A DNA stretch of 64,000 nt from Pseudomonas kribbensis (GTDB lineage Bacteria; Pseudomonadota; Gammaproteobacteria; Pseudomonadales; Pseudomonadaceae), in assembly GCF_003352185.1 (NCBI RefSeq), contig NZ_CP029608.1:3472001-3536000 (forward strand), read 5' to 3'. Made by a program: the position numbers and the translations under genes. Within the stretch, counting starts at the first letter, position 1. Each line of letters starts with the position of its first letter. Of this stretch, positions 24,453-31,840 are shown one piece after another. Under the pieces are notes generated by a model. It searched no databases, had not been told where the DNA came from, and saw only the letters and a list, made by a program, of their open reading frames with translations.

Positions 24453-25237
24453 TCTCTCTGCACCTGAAAAAACTCCCGGCGACCCGGGAGATCAGCTTGC
24501 TGATCCTCGCCTATCTGTACGTGCCGATCCTGGTGTTGATCGTCTACAGCTTCAACGCCAACCGCTCGGCGACGGTGTGGACCGAGTTCTCGCTCGCCTG
24601 GTACGGGCGGATCCTGGCCAACCCGTCGATCCAGACGGCGGCGCTGAACTCGATCATCGTCGCGACCATCGCCACCGTGTGCGCCACGGCGATTGCGCTG
24701 CTCGCAGCGTTGGCGACGTACCGGCCGTTCTACGGGCAGAAAATGGTCGAAGGCGGGATCAACCTGCCGCTGATCCTGCCGGAGATCGTCACCGCCGTGG
24801 CCACCCTGCTGCTGTTCATGGCGCTGGGGATCAAGCTCGGGCTGATAACGGTGATCGTCGCGCACATCGGCTTCTGCATTCCGTTCGCCTACCTGCCGAT
24901 CCGCGCACGGCTCAACGATCTGGACAAGAGCCTGCTGGAGGCCGCCAACGACCTGTACGCCAACCCGTGGCAGGTGTTTCGCCGCGTGACCTTGCCGCTG
25001 TTGTGGCCGGCGGTGTTGTCCGGTTCGGTGCTGGCGTTCGTGGTCAGCCTCGACGATTTCATCATGACCTTCTTCGTCGCCGGCCCCGGTTCGACCACGT
25101 TGCCGGTGTACATCTTCTCGGCAATCAAGGCCGGCGTGACACCGGAGATCAACGCGATCTCGACCCTGATGTTGGTGATTTCCATCGTTCTCGTGGTGCT
25201 GGCCTTCTGGCTCGGCCAACGCGGCAAACAACAATAA
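24449..25237 (+). CDS. ABC importer inner membrane permease 2 (PotC-like)
   Basis: 262 residues, six predicted membrane segments beginning at about 15-40 (ISLLILAYLYVPILVLIVYSF). Coupling motif EAANDLYANPWQVFRRVTLPLLWPAVLSG at about 167-195; the segment SLDDFIMTFFVAGPG that follows is typical of PotC-type permeases. Partner of the preceding permease. Confidence 0.93.
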   Translation: MISLHLKKLPATREISLLILAYLYVPILVLIVYSFNANRSATVWTEFSLAWYGRILANPSIQTAALNSIIVATIATVCATAIALLAALATYRPFYGQKMVEGGINLPLILPEIVTAVATLLLFMALGIKLGLITVIVAHIGFCIPFAYLPIRARLNDLDKSLLEAANDLYANPWQVFRRVTLPLLWPAVLSGSVLAFVVSLDDFIMTFFVAGPGSTTLPVYIFSAIKAGVTPEINAISTLMLVISIVLVVLAFWLGQRGKQQ

Positions 25238-25252
25238 ACCTGGAGCGCGCTC

Positions 25253-26305
25253 ATGAAAGTCAAAAACATGCGTCTGGCAGTATCCGGTCTGGCCCTGAGT
25301 TGTTTCACCGCGTTCGGCGCCCACGCCGCCGAGCCCAAGGAATTGTTCTTCTACAACTGGACCGATTACTACCCGGTCGATCTCCTGGCCAAGTTCGAAA
25401 AGGAGACCGGAATCAAGGTCACCATGGACGGCTACGACAGCAACGAAACCCTGCTCGCCAAGTTGCAGGCCGGCGGCGCGGCGTATGACGTGATCGTGCC
25501 GTCGCAGTCGATCATGCAGACGCTGATCAAGCAGGATCTGCTGCTGGAAATCGACACCCCGACCCTGAGCAATTTCCAGTACGTCAAAGGCCCGTTCCGC
25601 GACCCGAGCTTCGATCCGGGGCGCAAATATTCGGCGCCGTACCTGTGGGGCACCACCGGGTTTTCCTATGACAGCGCGCGGGTGCCGGGCGGCAAGCTCG
25701 ATGACTCGTGGAAAGAGTTCTTCGAGCCACGCAAGGAACTGCAAGGCCAGCTCGCCGCCCTCGACACCTCCAGCAGCGTGATCAACGCCGCCAGCCATTA
25801 CCTGAACGTCGACGAATGCACGGAAAACCCGCAGGACGCCAAGCGCATCCTGGAGCTGCTGCAAAAGCAGAAACCGTTTTTGAAGATGTACAGCTCCGAC
25901 AACACCGTCGACCGAATGGCCTCGGGCGAAGTGATCATGATGCAGAACTGGAACGGCTCGACGGCCCGCGCCACCTTGCAGAAGAACACCATCAAGTACG
26001 TGTACCCGCGTGAAGGCGTGGCGATGTTCCAGGACAACTTCGCCGTACCGAAAAGCGCACCGCATCCGGGCAACGCGAAGATCTTCATCGACTGGATGAT
26101 GAAGCCCGAAAACGCCGCTGCCGTGTCCAACGCGATTGCCTATGCCAACGGCATTCAGAGCGATCAGTTGCTGGATGCGAAATGGAAGGTCATGGACGCG
26201 ATCAACATGCCCGAGGAATACGCCTCGCGGCTGCGGCCGGAGAAGGAATGCAGCAACAAGGCAAGGGAGCTGCAGGATCGGATCTGGTCGAAGCTCAAAG
26301 GCTGA
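25253..26305 (+). CDS. ABC importer periplasmic binding protein (PotD-like)
   Basis: 350 residues. Signal peptide about 1-26 (ending AHAA), then the opening KELFFYNWTDYYPVDLLAKFEKETGIKV, the signature of PotD/PotF-type polyamine-binding proteins, and YDVIVPSQSIMQTLIKQDLL and YLWGTTGFSYD. GGAG precedes the ATG. The polyamine-type fold is clear, but the pocket residues cannot be read with confidence and the downstream amidohydrolases point to a different amine, amidine or heterocycle as ligand. Confidence 0.9.
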   Translation: MKVKNMRLAVSGLALSCFTAFGAHAAEPKELFFYNWTDYYPVDLLAKFEKETGIKVTMDGYDSNETLLAKLQAGGAAYDVIVPSQSIMQTLIKQDLLLEIDTPTLSNFQYVKGPFRDPSFDPGRKYSAPYLWGTTGFSYDSARVPGGKLDDSWKEFFEPRKELQGQLAALDTSSSVINAASHYLNVDECTENPQDAKRILELLQKQKPFLKMYSSDNTVDRMASGEVIMMQNWNGSTARATLQKNTIKYVYPREGVAMFQDNFAVPKSAPHPGNAKIFIDWMMKPENAAAVSNAIAYANGIQSDQLLDAKWKVMDAINMPEEYASRLRPEKECSNKARELQDRIWSKLKG

Positions 26306-26331
26306 TTGCCTGACTCAAGACCGCGTCGCGG

Positions 26332-26427
26332 CCATCGCGAGCAGGCTCGCTCCCACAGGTTTCGTGGAATGTCCGGAGTTTGCAGACAACACAAATTCCT
26401 GTGGGAGCTGGCTTGCCAGCGATGAGG
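26332..26427. repeat. inverted REP pair (REPIN)
   Basis: The left copy reads CATCGCGAGCAGGCTCGCTC then CCACA; the right copy in the other orientation reads TGTGGGAGCTGGCTTGCCAG then CGATG. Together they form the inverted REP pair typical of fluorescent pseudomonads, in the gap between the binding protein and the first amidohydrolase. It may stabilise the upstream transporter mRNA. Confidence 0.9.
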
Positions 26428-26460
26428 CCCGCCCAGACAACATAGAAACAGAGGTATGAA

Positions 26461-27657
26461 ATGTCCCACCCCCGCTGGCTCAGAAACATCCGCCCCTACG
26501 GCGCCCCCGCCGAAGACCTGCTGATCGAAAACGGCAAGTTCACCCAACGCCGCCCGGCCTCGAACACGCCATTGGCCGCCACCGACATCGACGGCCAGAA
26601 CCAGCTGTTCACCGCCCCGTTGGTGGAAAGCCACGTCCACCTCGACAAGACCCTGTACGGCCAACCCTGGCGTCCGAACAGCGCCGGCCCGACGCTCAAG
26701 GACTACATCAGCAACGAGCGCCGCGTCCTTCGCGAAGTGAAAGCGCCGATTGCCGAGCGCGCCGGCGCGCTGCTGGAAAACTGCATCGCCCGGGGTTCGC
26801 TGACCATGCGCTGCCACGTCGACATCGACCCGGAATTCGGCCTGCGTCACGTCGAAGCCATGCAGCAACTGCGCGAACGCTACAACGACCTGATCGACCT
26901 GCAACTGGTGGTGTTCCCGCAAACCGGCCTGATCAGCCGCCCCGGCACCGCCGAGCTGATGCGCGAAGCCATGGCCTTGGGCGTGGAGAACGTCGGCGGG
27001 CTCGACCCGTGCGGCATCGACAACGACCCGATTGCGCAACTGGATTTCGTATTCAAACTGGCCAGTGAATTCCAGCGTGGCGTCGACATTCACCTGCACG
27101 ACAAGGGTGAACTGGGTCTGTGGCAGATTGCGCGGATCGCCGATTACACCGAGCGCTTCAACCTGCAGAACCGGGTGATGATCAGCCACGCCTATTGCCT
27201 CGGCATGCTGCCGTGGAGCCAGGTCAAACCCGTCGCCGAACGCCTTGCGGCGCTGGGTATTTCGCTGATGAGTTCGGCGCCGGCCGACTGCGCGGTGCCG
27301 CCGTTTCTGTCGCTGCGTGGGACCGGGGTCAACGTGTGCCTGGGCTCCGACGGCATCCGTGATGCGTGGTCGCCGATGGGCAACGGCGACATGCTGGAAC
27401 GGGCGATGTTGCTGGCGTTCCGTTTCGACTTGGGCAAGGACGATGAATTGGCGGCGGCATTCGAAGCGGCGACGGTCAATGGTGCCCGCGCGTTGGGGGT
27501 CGAAGGTTACGGCTTCGACATTGGCAAGCCTGCGGACTTTCTGTTGATGCCGGTCGAAACCCTCGGTGAAGCCGTGGTCGCGCGGCCAGTGCGTCAGGTC
27601 TATCGCGGCGGCGAACTGATCGCCAGCGGCGGTCGCTTGCTGGGCAGCCGTCTGTGA
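26461..27657 (+). CDS. amidohydrolase, cytosine deaminase (CodA)-like
   Basis: 398 residues. Metal-dependent amidohydrolase barrel: HVHLDK (His58 and His60) is the first metal pair and has the CodA-type wording; VDIHLHDKGE gives the third His, ISHAYCLGM the fourth, and LGSDGIRDAWSPMGNGDMLERA the metal Asp and the substrate-side segment usual in cytosine deaminase-like proteins. It should hydrolyse a C-N bond of a ring or amidine compound. ATG 26461 is seven bases after GAGG. It overlaps the next amidohydrolase by 4 bases (GTGA), and together with the importer it probably forms a catabolic operon. Confidence 0.87.
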   Translation: MSHPRWLRNIRPYGAPAEDLLIENGKFTQRRPASNTPLAATDIDGQNQLFTAPLVESHVHLDKTLYGQPWRPNSAGPTLKDYISNERRVLREVKAPIAERAGALLENCIARGSLTMRCHVDIDPEFGLRHVEAMQQLRERYNDLIDLQLVVFPQTGLISRPGTAELMREAMALGVENVGGLDPCGIDNDPIAQLDFVFKLASEFQRGVDIHLHDKGELGLWQIARIADYTERFNLQNRVMISHAYCLGMLPWSQVKPVAERLAALGISLMSSAPADCAVPPFLSLRGTGVNVCLGSDGIRDAWSPMGNGDMLERAMLLAFRFDLGKDDELAAAFEAATVNGARALGVEGYGFDIGKPADFLLMPVETLGEAVVARPVRQVYRGGELIASGGRLLGSRL

Positions 27658-29141
27658 AACGGATCGGCCTGAAGGCCGGTTGCGTGGTCGGCTTCGACGG
27701 CAGGCAGCATGTGCTGTGGCGCGACGGTGAAGTGGTGTTTGCCGGCTCGCGGATCGAGTTTGTCGGGCGCGGTTACCAAGGGCCGGTGGATCAGTGGATC
27801 GACTACGGCAATGCGCTGATCGGCCCCGGCTTCATCGACCTCGACGCCCTCGGCGATCTAGATTCCACGGTGCTGACCCTGGACAACGGCGATGAACGCG
27901 CCATGGGCCGGATGTGGTCGGCAGAGTATCTGGCGGCCGGCCCGCGTGAGTCGTTCAGCCCCGAGGAAGAGGTTTTCAAATACCGCTACGCCTTCACCCA
28001 GTTGATCCGCAACGGCATCACCACGGCGATGCCGATCACTTCGATGTATTACCGCGAATGGGCGGAGACCTATGACGAGTTCGCCGCCGTCGCCGACGTG
28101 GCGGGTGAACTGGGGCTGCGCACCTATCTCGGCCCCTGCTACATGAGCGGCATGAGTTACTGGCACGCCGACGGCAGCCTCGCCCATCACTGGGATGAGG
28201 CTCGGGGCCTGGCCGGGCTCGACGCGGCCGAACGGTTTTTCAAGGATTTCGATGGTGCTCATGGCGGGCGGATTCGCGGTGCACTATTGCCGGATCGAAT
28301 CCAGACCTGCACCCCGGCGCTGTTGCAACGTACCTCCGCCCTGAGCCGTGAACTGAACGCACCGATGCGTCTGCATTGCTGTCAGGCCACCAGTGAAGTG
28401 GCGATGGTCGAGCAATTGCGCGGCACCTCGCCGCTGGGCTGGTTGCAGCAACTCGACCTGCTCAGCCCACGCAGCCTGTTGCCCCACGGCATCTACACCT
28501 CGGGCGATGACGATCTGCAACGGGTCATCGACGGCGGTGCCAGTCTGGTGCACTGCCCGCTGGTGTTCGCCCGCGATGGCGAGGCGCTGAATTCATTCGG
28601 CCGCTATCGCGCCAAAGGCATCAACTTCGCCCTCGGCACCGACACCTGGCCGGCGGACTTGCTGGCCAACATGCGCCACGGTTTGAACATCGCCCGATTG
28701 ATGGAGGGCGGCCCATCGCTGACCAGCAGCCTCGACCTGTACAACGCCGCAACCCTCGGCGGGGCCAAGGCGCTGGGCCGTGACGACCTTGGGCGTCTTG
28801 CACCGGGGGCCAAAGCCGACATCACCGTATTCAGCCTGCGCGGCCTGCACCTGGGCCCGTTGTTCGACCCACTGAAAAACCTGCTGCTGGCCGGGCGCGG
28901 CGACGATTGCATCGCCAGTTACATCGACGGTCGCTGCGTAATGCACGACGGTCAGGTCAACGGCGTCGACTACCCGGCCCTGCAACGCCAGGCCCAACGC
29001 CAATACGAAAAACTGATGCGCAGCCACAGCGACCGGGCTTTTGGCCGACCGGACTGGAAAACCCTGTTCCAGCCGGCCATTCCGTTCGCCGACGACTACA
29101 GCGCCGAGGCGCCATTGAGCGCCATCGATCCACTTCTTTAG
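27654..29141 (+). CDS. amidohydrolase-fold protein (TRZ/ATZ-like) lacking the HxH metal motif
   Basis: 495 residues from GTG 27654. The composite amidohydrolase fold is clear: small beta domain, barrel, and C-terminal segment APGAKADITVFSLRGLHLGPLFDPLKNLL as in chlorohydrolase/guanine deaminase-type proteins. MRLHCCQ and LLPHGIYTS supply the later histidines and LGTDTWPADLL the metal Asp. At the place of the usual GxIDxHxH motif the sequence is GFIDLDALGD (residues 59-68), so both early histidines are replaced by Asp64 and Leu66. It may bind a metal differently, work with the preceding CodA-like subunit, or be non-hydrolytic. Intact full-length frame, so it is not an obvious pseudogene. Confidence 0.83.
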   Translation: MKRIGLKAGCVVGFDGRQHVLWRDGEVVFAGSRIEFVGRGYQGPVDQWIDYGNALIGPGFIDLDALGDLDSTVLTLDNGDERAMGRMWSAEYLAAGPRESFSPEEEVFKYRYAFTQLIRNGITTAMPITSMYYREWAETYDEFAAVADVAGELGLRTYLGPCYMSGMSYWHADGSLAHHWDEARGLAGLDAAERFFKDFDGAHGGRIRGALLPDRIQTCTPALLQRTSALSRELNAPMRLHCCQATSEVAMVEQLRGTSPLGWLQQLDLLSPRSLLPHGIYTSGDDDLQRVIDGGASLVHCPLVFARDGEALNSFGRYRAKGINFALGTDTWPADLLANMRHGLNIARLMEGGPSLTSSLDLYNAATLGGAKALGRDDLGRLAPGAKADITVFSLRGLHLGPLFDPLKNLLLAGRGDDCIASYIDGRCVMHDGQVNGVDYPALQRQAQRQYEKLMRSHSDRAFGRPDWKTLFQPAIPFADDYSAEAPLSAIDPLL

Positions 29142-29152
29142 AGAACACTGCC

Positions 29153-29812
29153 ATGCACAGCTTCGATTTCAGCCAACTGAGCCCGCGGGAAAAATACAAG
29201 ATTCTGATCGGCAGCGTGGTGCCGCGCCCGATTGCCCTGGTCACCACCATCGACGGCGAAGGCCGGGTCAACGCGGCGCCGTTCAGCTTCTTCAATGCGC
29301 TGTCAGCTGATCCGCCCATTCTTGCGCTCGGCGTCGAAAACTACGGCGACCAGAGCCCCAAGGACACCACGCGCAATATCCAGATGAATCAGGAATTCAC
29401 CGTCAACATCGTCAACGATGCACTGGTGGAAGCCATGAACGTTTGCGCCGTGCCGTTCGCGCCGGGCTTCGATGAGTTGACGGCTGCCGGCCTGACGGCA
29501 ATCCCCGGCACCTCCGTCAAATGCCCGCGGATCGGCGAAGCACCGGTGGCGCTGGAGTGCCGGCGGATGATGGCGCTGAACATCGGCCAGTCGCGGGAGA
29601 TCATTTTTGGCGAGGTGTTGATGGCGCATGTGCGCGACGAGTTGATCGACCCGAAAACCCTGTACATCGATCAACTGGGGCTGGATGCGATCGGGCGCAT
29701 GGGCGGGCATGGTTATGCGCGGACCCGGGATTACTTCGATCTGCCGACCCGCTCGTTGCAAGCGTGGACGGAAGCGCCGGGGGGTGGCGAACGGTTCTGG
29801 CCTGGCAAATAA
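29153..29812 (+). CDS. flavin reductase-like FMN-binding protein
   Basis: 219 residues from ATG 29153, 11 bases after the amidohydrolase stop. FMN-binding split-barrel fold: YKILIGSVVPRPIALVTTIDGEGRVNAAPFSFFNALSADPPILALGVE is the family signature, and GHGYARTRDYF near the end is common to this branch. Proteins of this type supply reduced flavin to a monooxygenase or act as flavin-dependent oxidoreductases. Its place at the end of the importer/amidohydrolase operon suggests one redox step in the same pathway. A gene frame extension upstream to 28907 lies inside the previous gene and is not used. Confidence 0.88.
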   Translation: MHSFDFSQLSPREKYKILIGSVVPRPIALVTTIDGEGRVNAAPFSFFNALSADPPILALGVENYGDQSPKDTTRNIQMNQEFTVNIVNDALVEAMNVCAVPFAPGFDELTAAGLTAIPGTSVKCPRIGEAPVALECRRMMALNIGQSREIIFGEVLMAHVRDELIDPKTLYIDQLGLDAIGRMGGHGYARTRDYFDLPTRSLQAWTEAPGGGERFWPGK

Positions 29813-29838
29813 AAAAGCGGCCCACCGAGGTGGGCCGC
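29813..29838 (-). terminator. rho-independent terminator for the lipoprotein operon
   Basis: GCGGCCCACC (29817-29826) pairs with GGTGGGCCGC (29829-29838), and on the minus strand the stem is followed by a T-run (complement of 29811-29816). It ends the 31592-29852 transcript; the stem may also slow the convergent plus-strand operon. Confidence 0.85.
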
Positions 29839-29851
29839 CGTGACAGGTCGA

Positions 29852-30511
29852 TCAGTCAGTGCCGTACTTCGGCGACCGTGGCCCGTACAGCAGGCCTGCC
29901 GGATGTCCGGCCGACAGCAGACGATTGCTGGCCACACCGGCAATCGGGTAGCCGGCATCGGTGGAGCTGTTGACGATCTGTTTAACCGCAGCGGTGATCA
30001 GCGCGCCGATCAGGCCGCCGCCACTGTTGTTGCCACCCTCTTCGCTCGACGCCCGGGCTGCACCGGTCCACAGGGTGGCACCGGTTTTCAGGTCCACCAG
30101 TTTGGCGCTGGCGGTGACGGCGGTTTCGCTGCTGATCACCATGTAGCGCGTGCCGTACTCGCTGACGGTGATGTACAGCGCCGCGTCGGCACCGAAGATT
30201 TCGTGCAGTTTGTTGACCGGCGCCTGATGAATGTCATCCGGCGTGGTCAGGCCGTTCTGGCGGAACGTCTCGTCGACCAGGGTAATCGGCAGCACGTAGT
30301 AACCGGCCTCGGCCAGCGGGAACGTCACTTGCGACAACAGACTGTAGGACGCCTTGACGTCCGGCGAGGTGTTCAGCGGCGGCAGCACCAGAATGGACTT
30401 CGGACGCGCTTGCTTGTACGCCGAATAGTCCACGGTCTTCGGTGCGACGCAGCCACCGAGAATGGTCAGCGCCAGGCCGGCGGCCAGCAGTTTCAAGGCA
30501 CGGGAGATCAT
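29852..30511 (-). CDS. GNA1162/DUF799-family lipoprotein
   Basis: 219 residues. Lipoprotein signal peptide with lipobox LGGC (Cys21). The mature part has PKSILVLPPLNTSPDVKASYSLLSQVTFPLAEAGYYVLPITLVDETFRQNGL, the DUF799/GNA1162 pattern, and a TolB-like alpha/beta fold; a Gly-rich stretch (SEEGGNNSGGGLIGAL) lies near 160. It overlaps the DUF4810 gene by 4 bases and is the last of a three-lipoprotein operon. The family is thought to be an outer membrane complex component; the transported or assembled substrate is unknown. Confidence 0.88.
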   Translation of the reverse strand: MISRALKLLAAGLALTILGGCVAPKTVDYSAYKQARPKSILVLPPLNTSPDVKASYSLLSQVTFPLAEAGYYVLPITLVDETFRQNGLTTPDDIHQAPVNKLHEIFGADAALYITVSEYGTRYMVISSETAVTASAKLVDLKTGATLWTGAARASSEEGGNNSGGGLIGALITAAVKQIVNSSTDAGYPIAGVASNRLLSAGHPAGLLYGPRSPKYGTD

Positions 30512-30870
30512 TTGGCGTCTCCGGTCTTGGCGTTCTTGAGCAAGAAGTCCATGTAGGTGCCGGACTCGGGGAACAGGGTCTTCTCAGTGCGCAATTGCTG
30601 CACCATCTGATCGTCCTTGCCCATGCTCAGGTACAGCAGACCGAGGTGTGCGTGGTAACCCGGCGGTACAGGCTTGCCACTGGCGCGGATCTTTTGCAGA
30701 TCGGCTTCCAGCGCTTCGGCCTGGGCCTCTTTCGGCGTTTCGCTTTTGAAGTATTCGTAGACTTGTGGCTGGTAGCCTTCCCACTGGTACAAGGTTTGCG
30801 GGCTGCTGCAACCGGCCAGCAAGGCGCTGGCGGTCAGGGCCATCAGCGACCGGGACAGGGACAGATTCAT
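30508..30870 (-). CDS. DUF4810-domain lipoprotein
   Basis: 120 residues. Signal peptide with lipobox LAGC (Cys21), then the DUF4810 opening QTLYQWEGYQPQVYEYFK and a TPR-like helical body (PPGYHAHLGLLYLSMGKDDQMVQQLRTEKTLFPES). It regularly sits between CsgG-like and GNA1162-like genes, as here. It probably is a partner in the same periplasmic or outer membrane assembly. Confidence 0.88.
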   Translation of the reverse strand: MNLSLSRSLMALTASALLAGCSSPQTLYQWEGYQPQVYEYFKSETPKEAQAEALEADLQKIRASGKPVPPGYHAHLGLLYLSMGKDDQMVQQLRTEKTLFPESGTYMDFLLKNAKTGDAK

Positions 30871-30899
30871 GGTGTGTTGCTCCTTGCGATGGGCGTCTA

Positions 30900-31592
30900 T
30901 CAGTTGCCCGGTTTCCAGGCGCCGGCGTTCATGCCATCGACCAGACGATTGATCGCCTCGCGCATGGCCAGATCGAGGACTTTGCCGTTGAGGGTGGAGT
31001 CGTAGGCAGCGGTGCCGCCGAAGCCGATGATTTCGCGGTTGGACAAGGCGTATTCGCCGGCGCCCTGGGTCGAATACACCACTTCGGAAGTGCTGATGTT
31101 GACGATGTTCAGGTTGACCTTGGCGTAAGCGACCTGGGTCTTGCCACGGCCGAGAATGCCGAACAGTTGATGATCGCCGGTCTCTTTGCGGCCGAACTCG
31201 GTGACGTCACCGGTGACCACGTAATCGGCGCCTTTCAGACGCTGGGCCTGGCCCTTGATCGCCGCTTCTTGCTGGATCTCGCCCATGTTGTCGCGGTCGA
31301 GCACGGAGAAACGGTTGGTCTGCTGCAAGTGAGTGATCAGGATGGTCTTGGCCTGGCCACCGAGACGGTCGACGCCGTCGGAGAAGATCCCGCGCATGTA
31401 GCTCGAGCGGTTGTCGAACTTGCCCACGGCCATCGGGATACGGACACCGGTCCAGGCCTGAGTGGCGCTTTCCACCTTGGCCACCGGCAATGCGCGGGAG
31501 CTTTCGGTGGCACAACCGGAAAGCGAGCTGGCCAGAGTGCCGAGGACGGCAATCGCAACGCCCGAGACCAACATCCGGGAGATCATTCTCAC
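30900..31592 (-). CDS. CsgG-family lipoprotein
   Basis: 230 residues from GTG 31592, which has AAGGA seven bases upstream; an ATG at 31586 is the alternative, and the open frame to 31664 has no other support. Lipobox LSGC places the lipidated Cys at 27. The mature part has the CsgG fold: VDRLGGQAKTILITHLQQTNRFSVLDRDNMGEIQQEAAIKGQAQRLKGADYVVTGDVTEF, and a C-terminal MREAINRLVDGM helix. CsgG itself forms the curli export pore; this clade, grouped with DUF4810 and GNA1162 proteins and without curli genes, has an unknown substrate. First gene of the lipoprotein operon. Confidence 0.88.
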   Translation of the reverse strand: MRMISRMLVSGVAIAVLGTLASSLSGCATESSRALPVAKVESATQAWTGVRIPMAVGKFDNRSSYMRGIFSDGVDRLGGQAKTILITHLQQTNRFSVLDRDNMGEIQQEAAIKGQAQRLKGADYVVTGDVTEFGRKETGDHQLFGILGRGKTQVAYAKVNLNIVNISTSEVVYSTQGAGEYALSNREIIGFGGTAAYDSTLNGKVLDLAMREAINRLVDGMNAGAWKPGN

Positions 31593-31736
31593 TGTGCATT
31601 CCTTCTGAAAAATGATGTGTCCCGGCACGGCAAAAATCGTGGGGGATCGGGAAAGGGCCGGCATTATGCCAAAGTGCCATCAGTGATGACAGGTTTTTTT
31701 GACGCCAGTGAATTGGCTAAATGTCAGGCACAAAAC

Positions 31737-31829
31737 CCCGTGGGAGCGAGCCTGCTCGCGATAGCGGATTGGCATTCAATATTGATGTTGGCTGAACCAC
31801 CGCAATCGCGAGCAGGCTCGCTCCCACAT
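31737..31829. repeat. inverted REP pair (REPIN)
   Basis: CCCGTGGGAGCGAGCCTGCT then CGCGATAGCGG on the plus strand, and the reverse complement of TGTGGGAGCGAGCCTGCTCG then CGATTGCGG at the right end. Same element family as at 26332 and 40398. It lies between the dnaE2 stop and the CsgG-like gene; the rest of this 248-base gap holds nothing recognised. Confidence 0.9.
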
Positions 31830-31840
31830 TATTGTGGGTA

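Noticed and set aside
22448..26305. Naming the importer genes potABCD for spermidine
   Set aside because: The fold is polyamine-type, but the operon carries amidohydrolases and a flavin protein, so the substrate is open and symbols would mislead.
29811..29838. Terminator of the plus-strand amidohydrolase operon
   Set aside because: The T-run is on the minus-strand side only, so it serves the lipoprotein operon; any effect on the plus strand would be weak.
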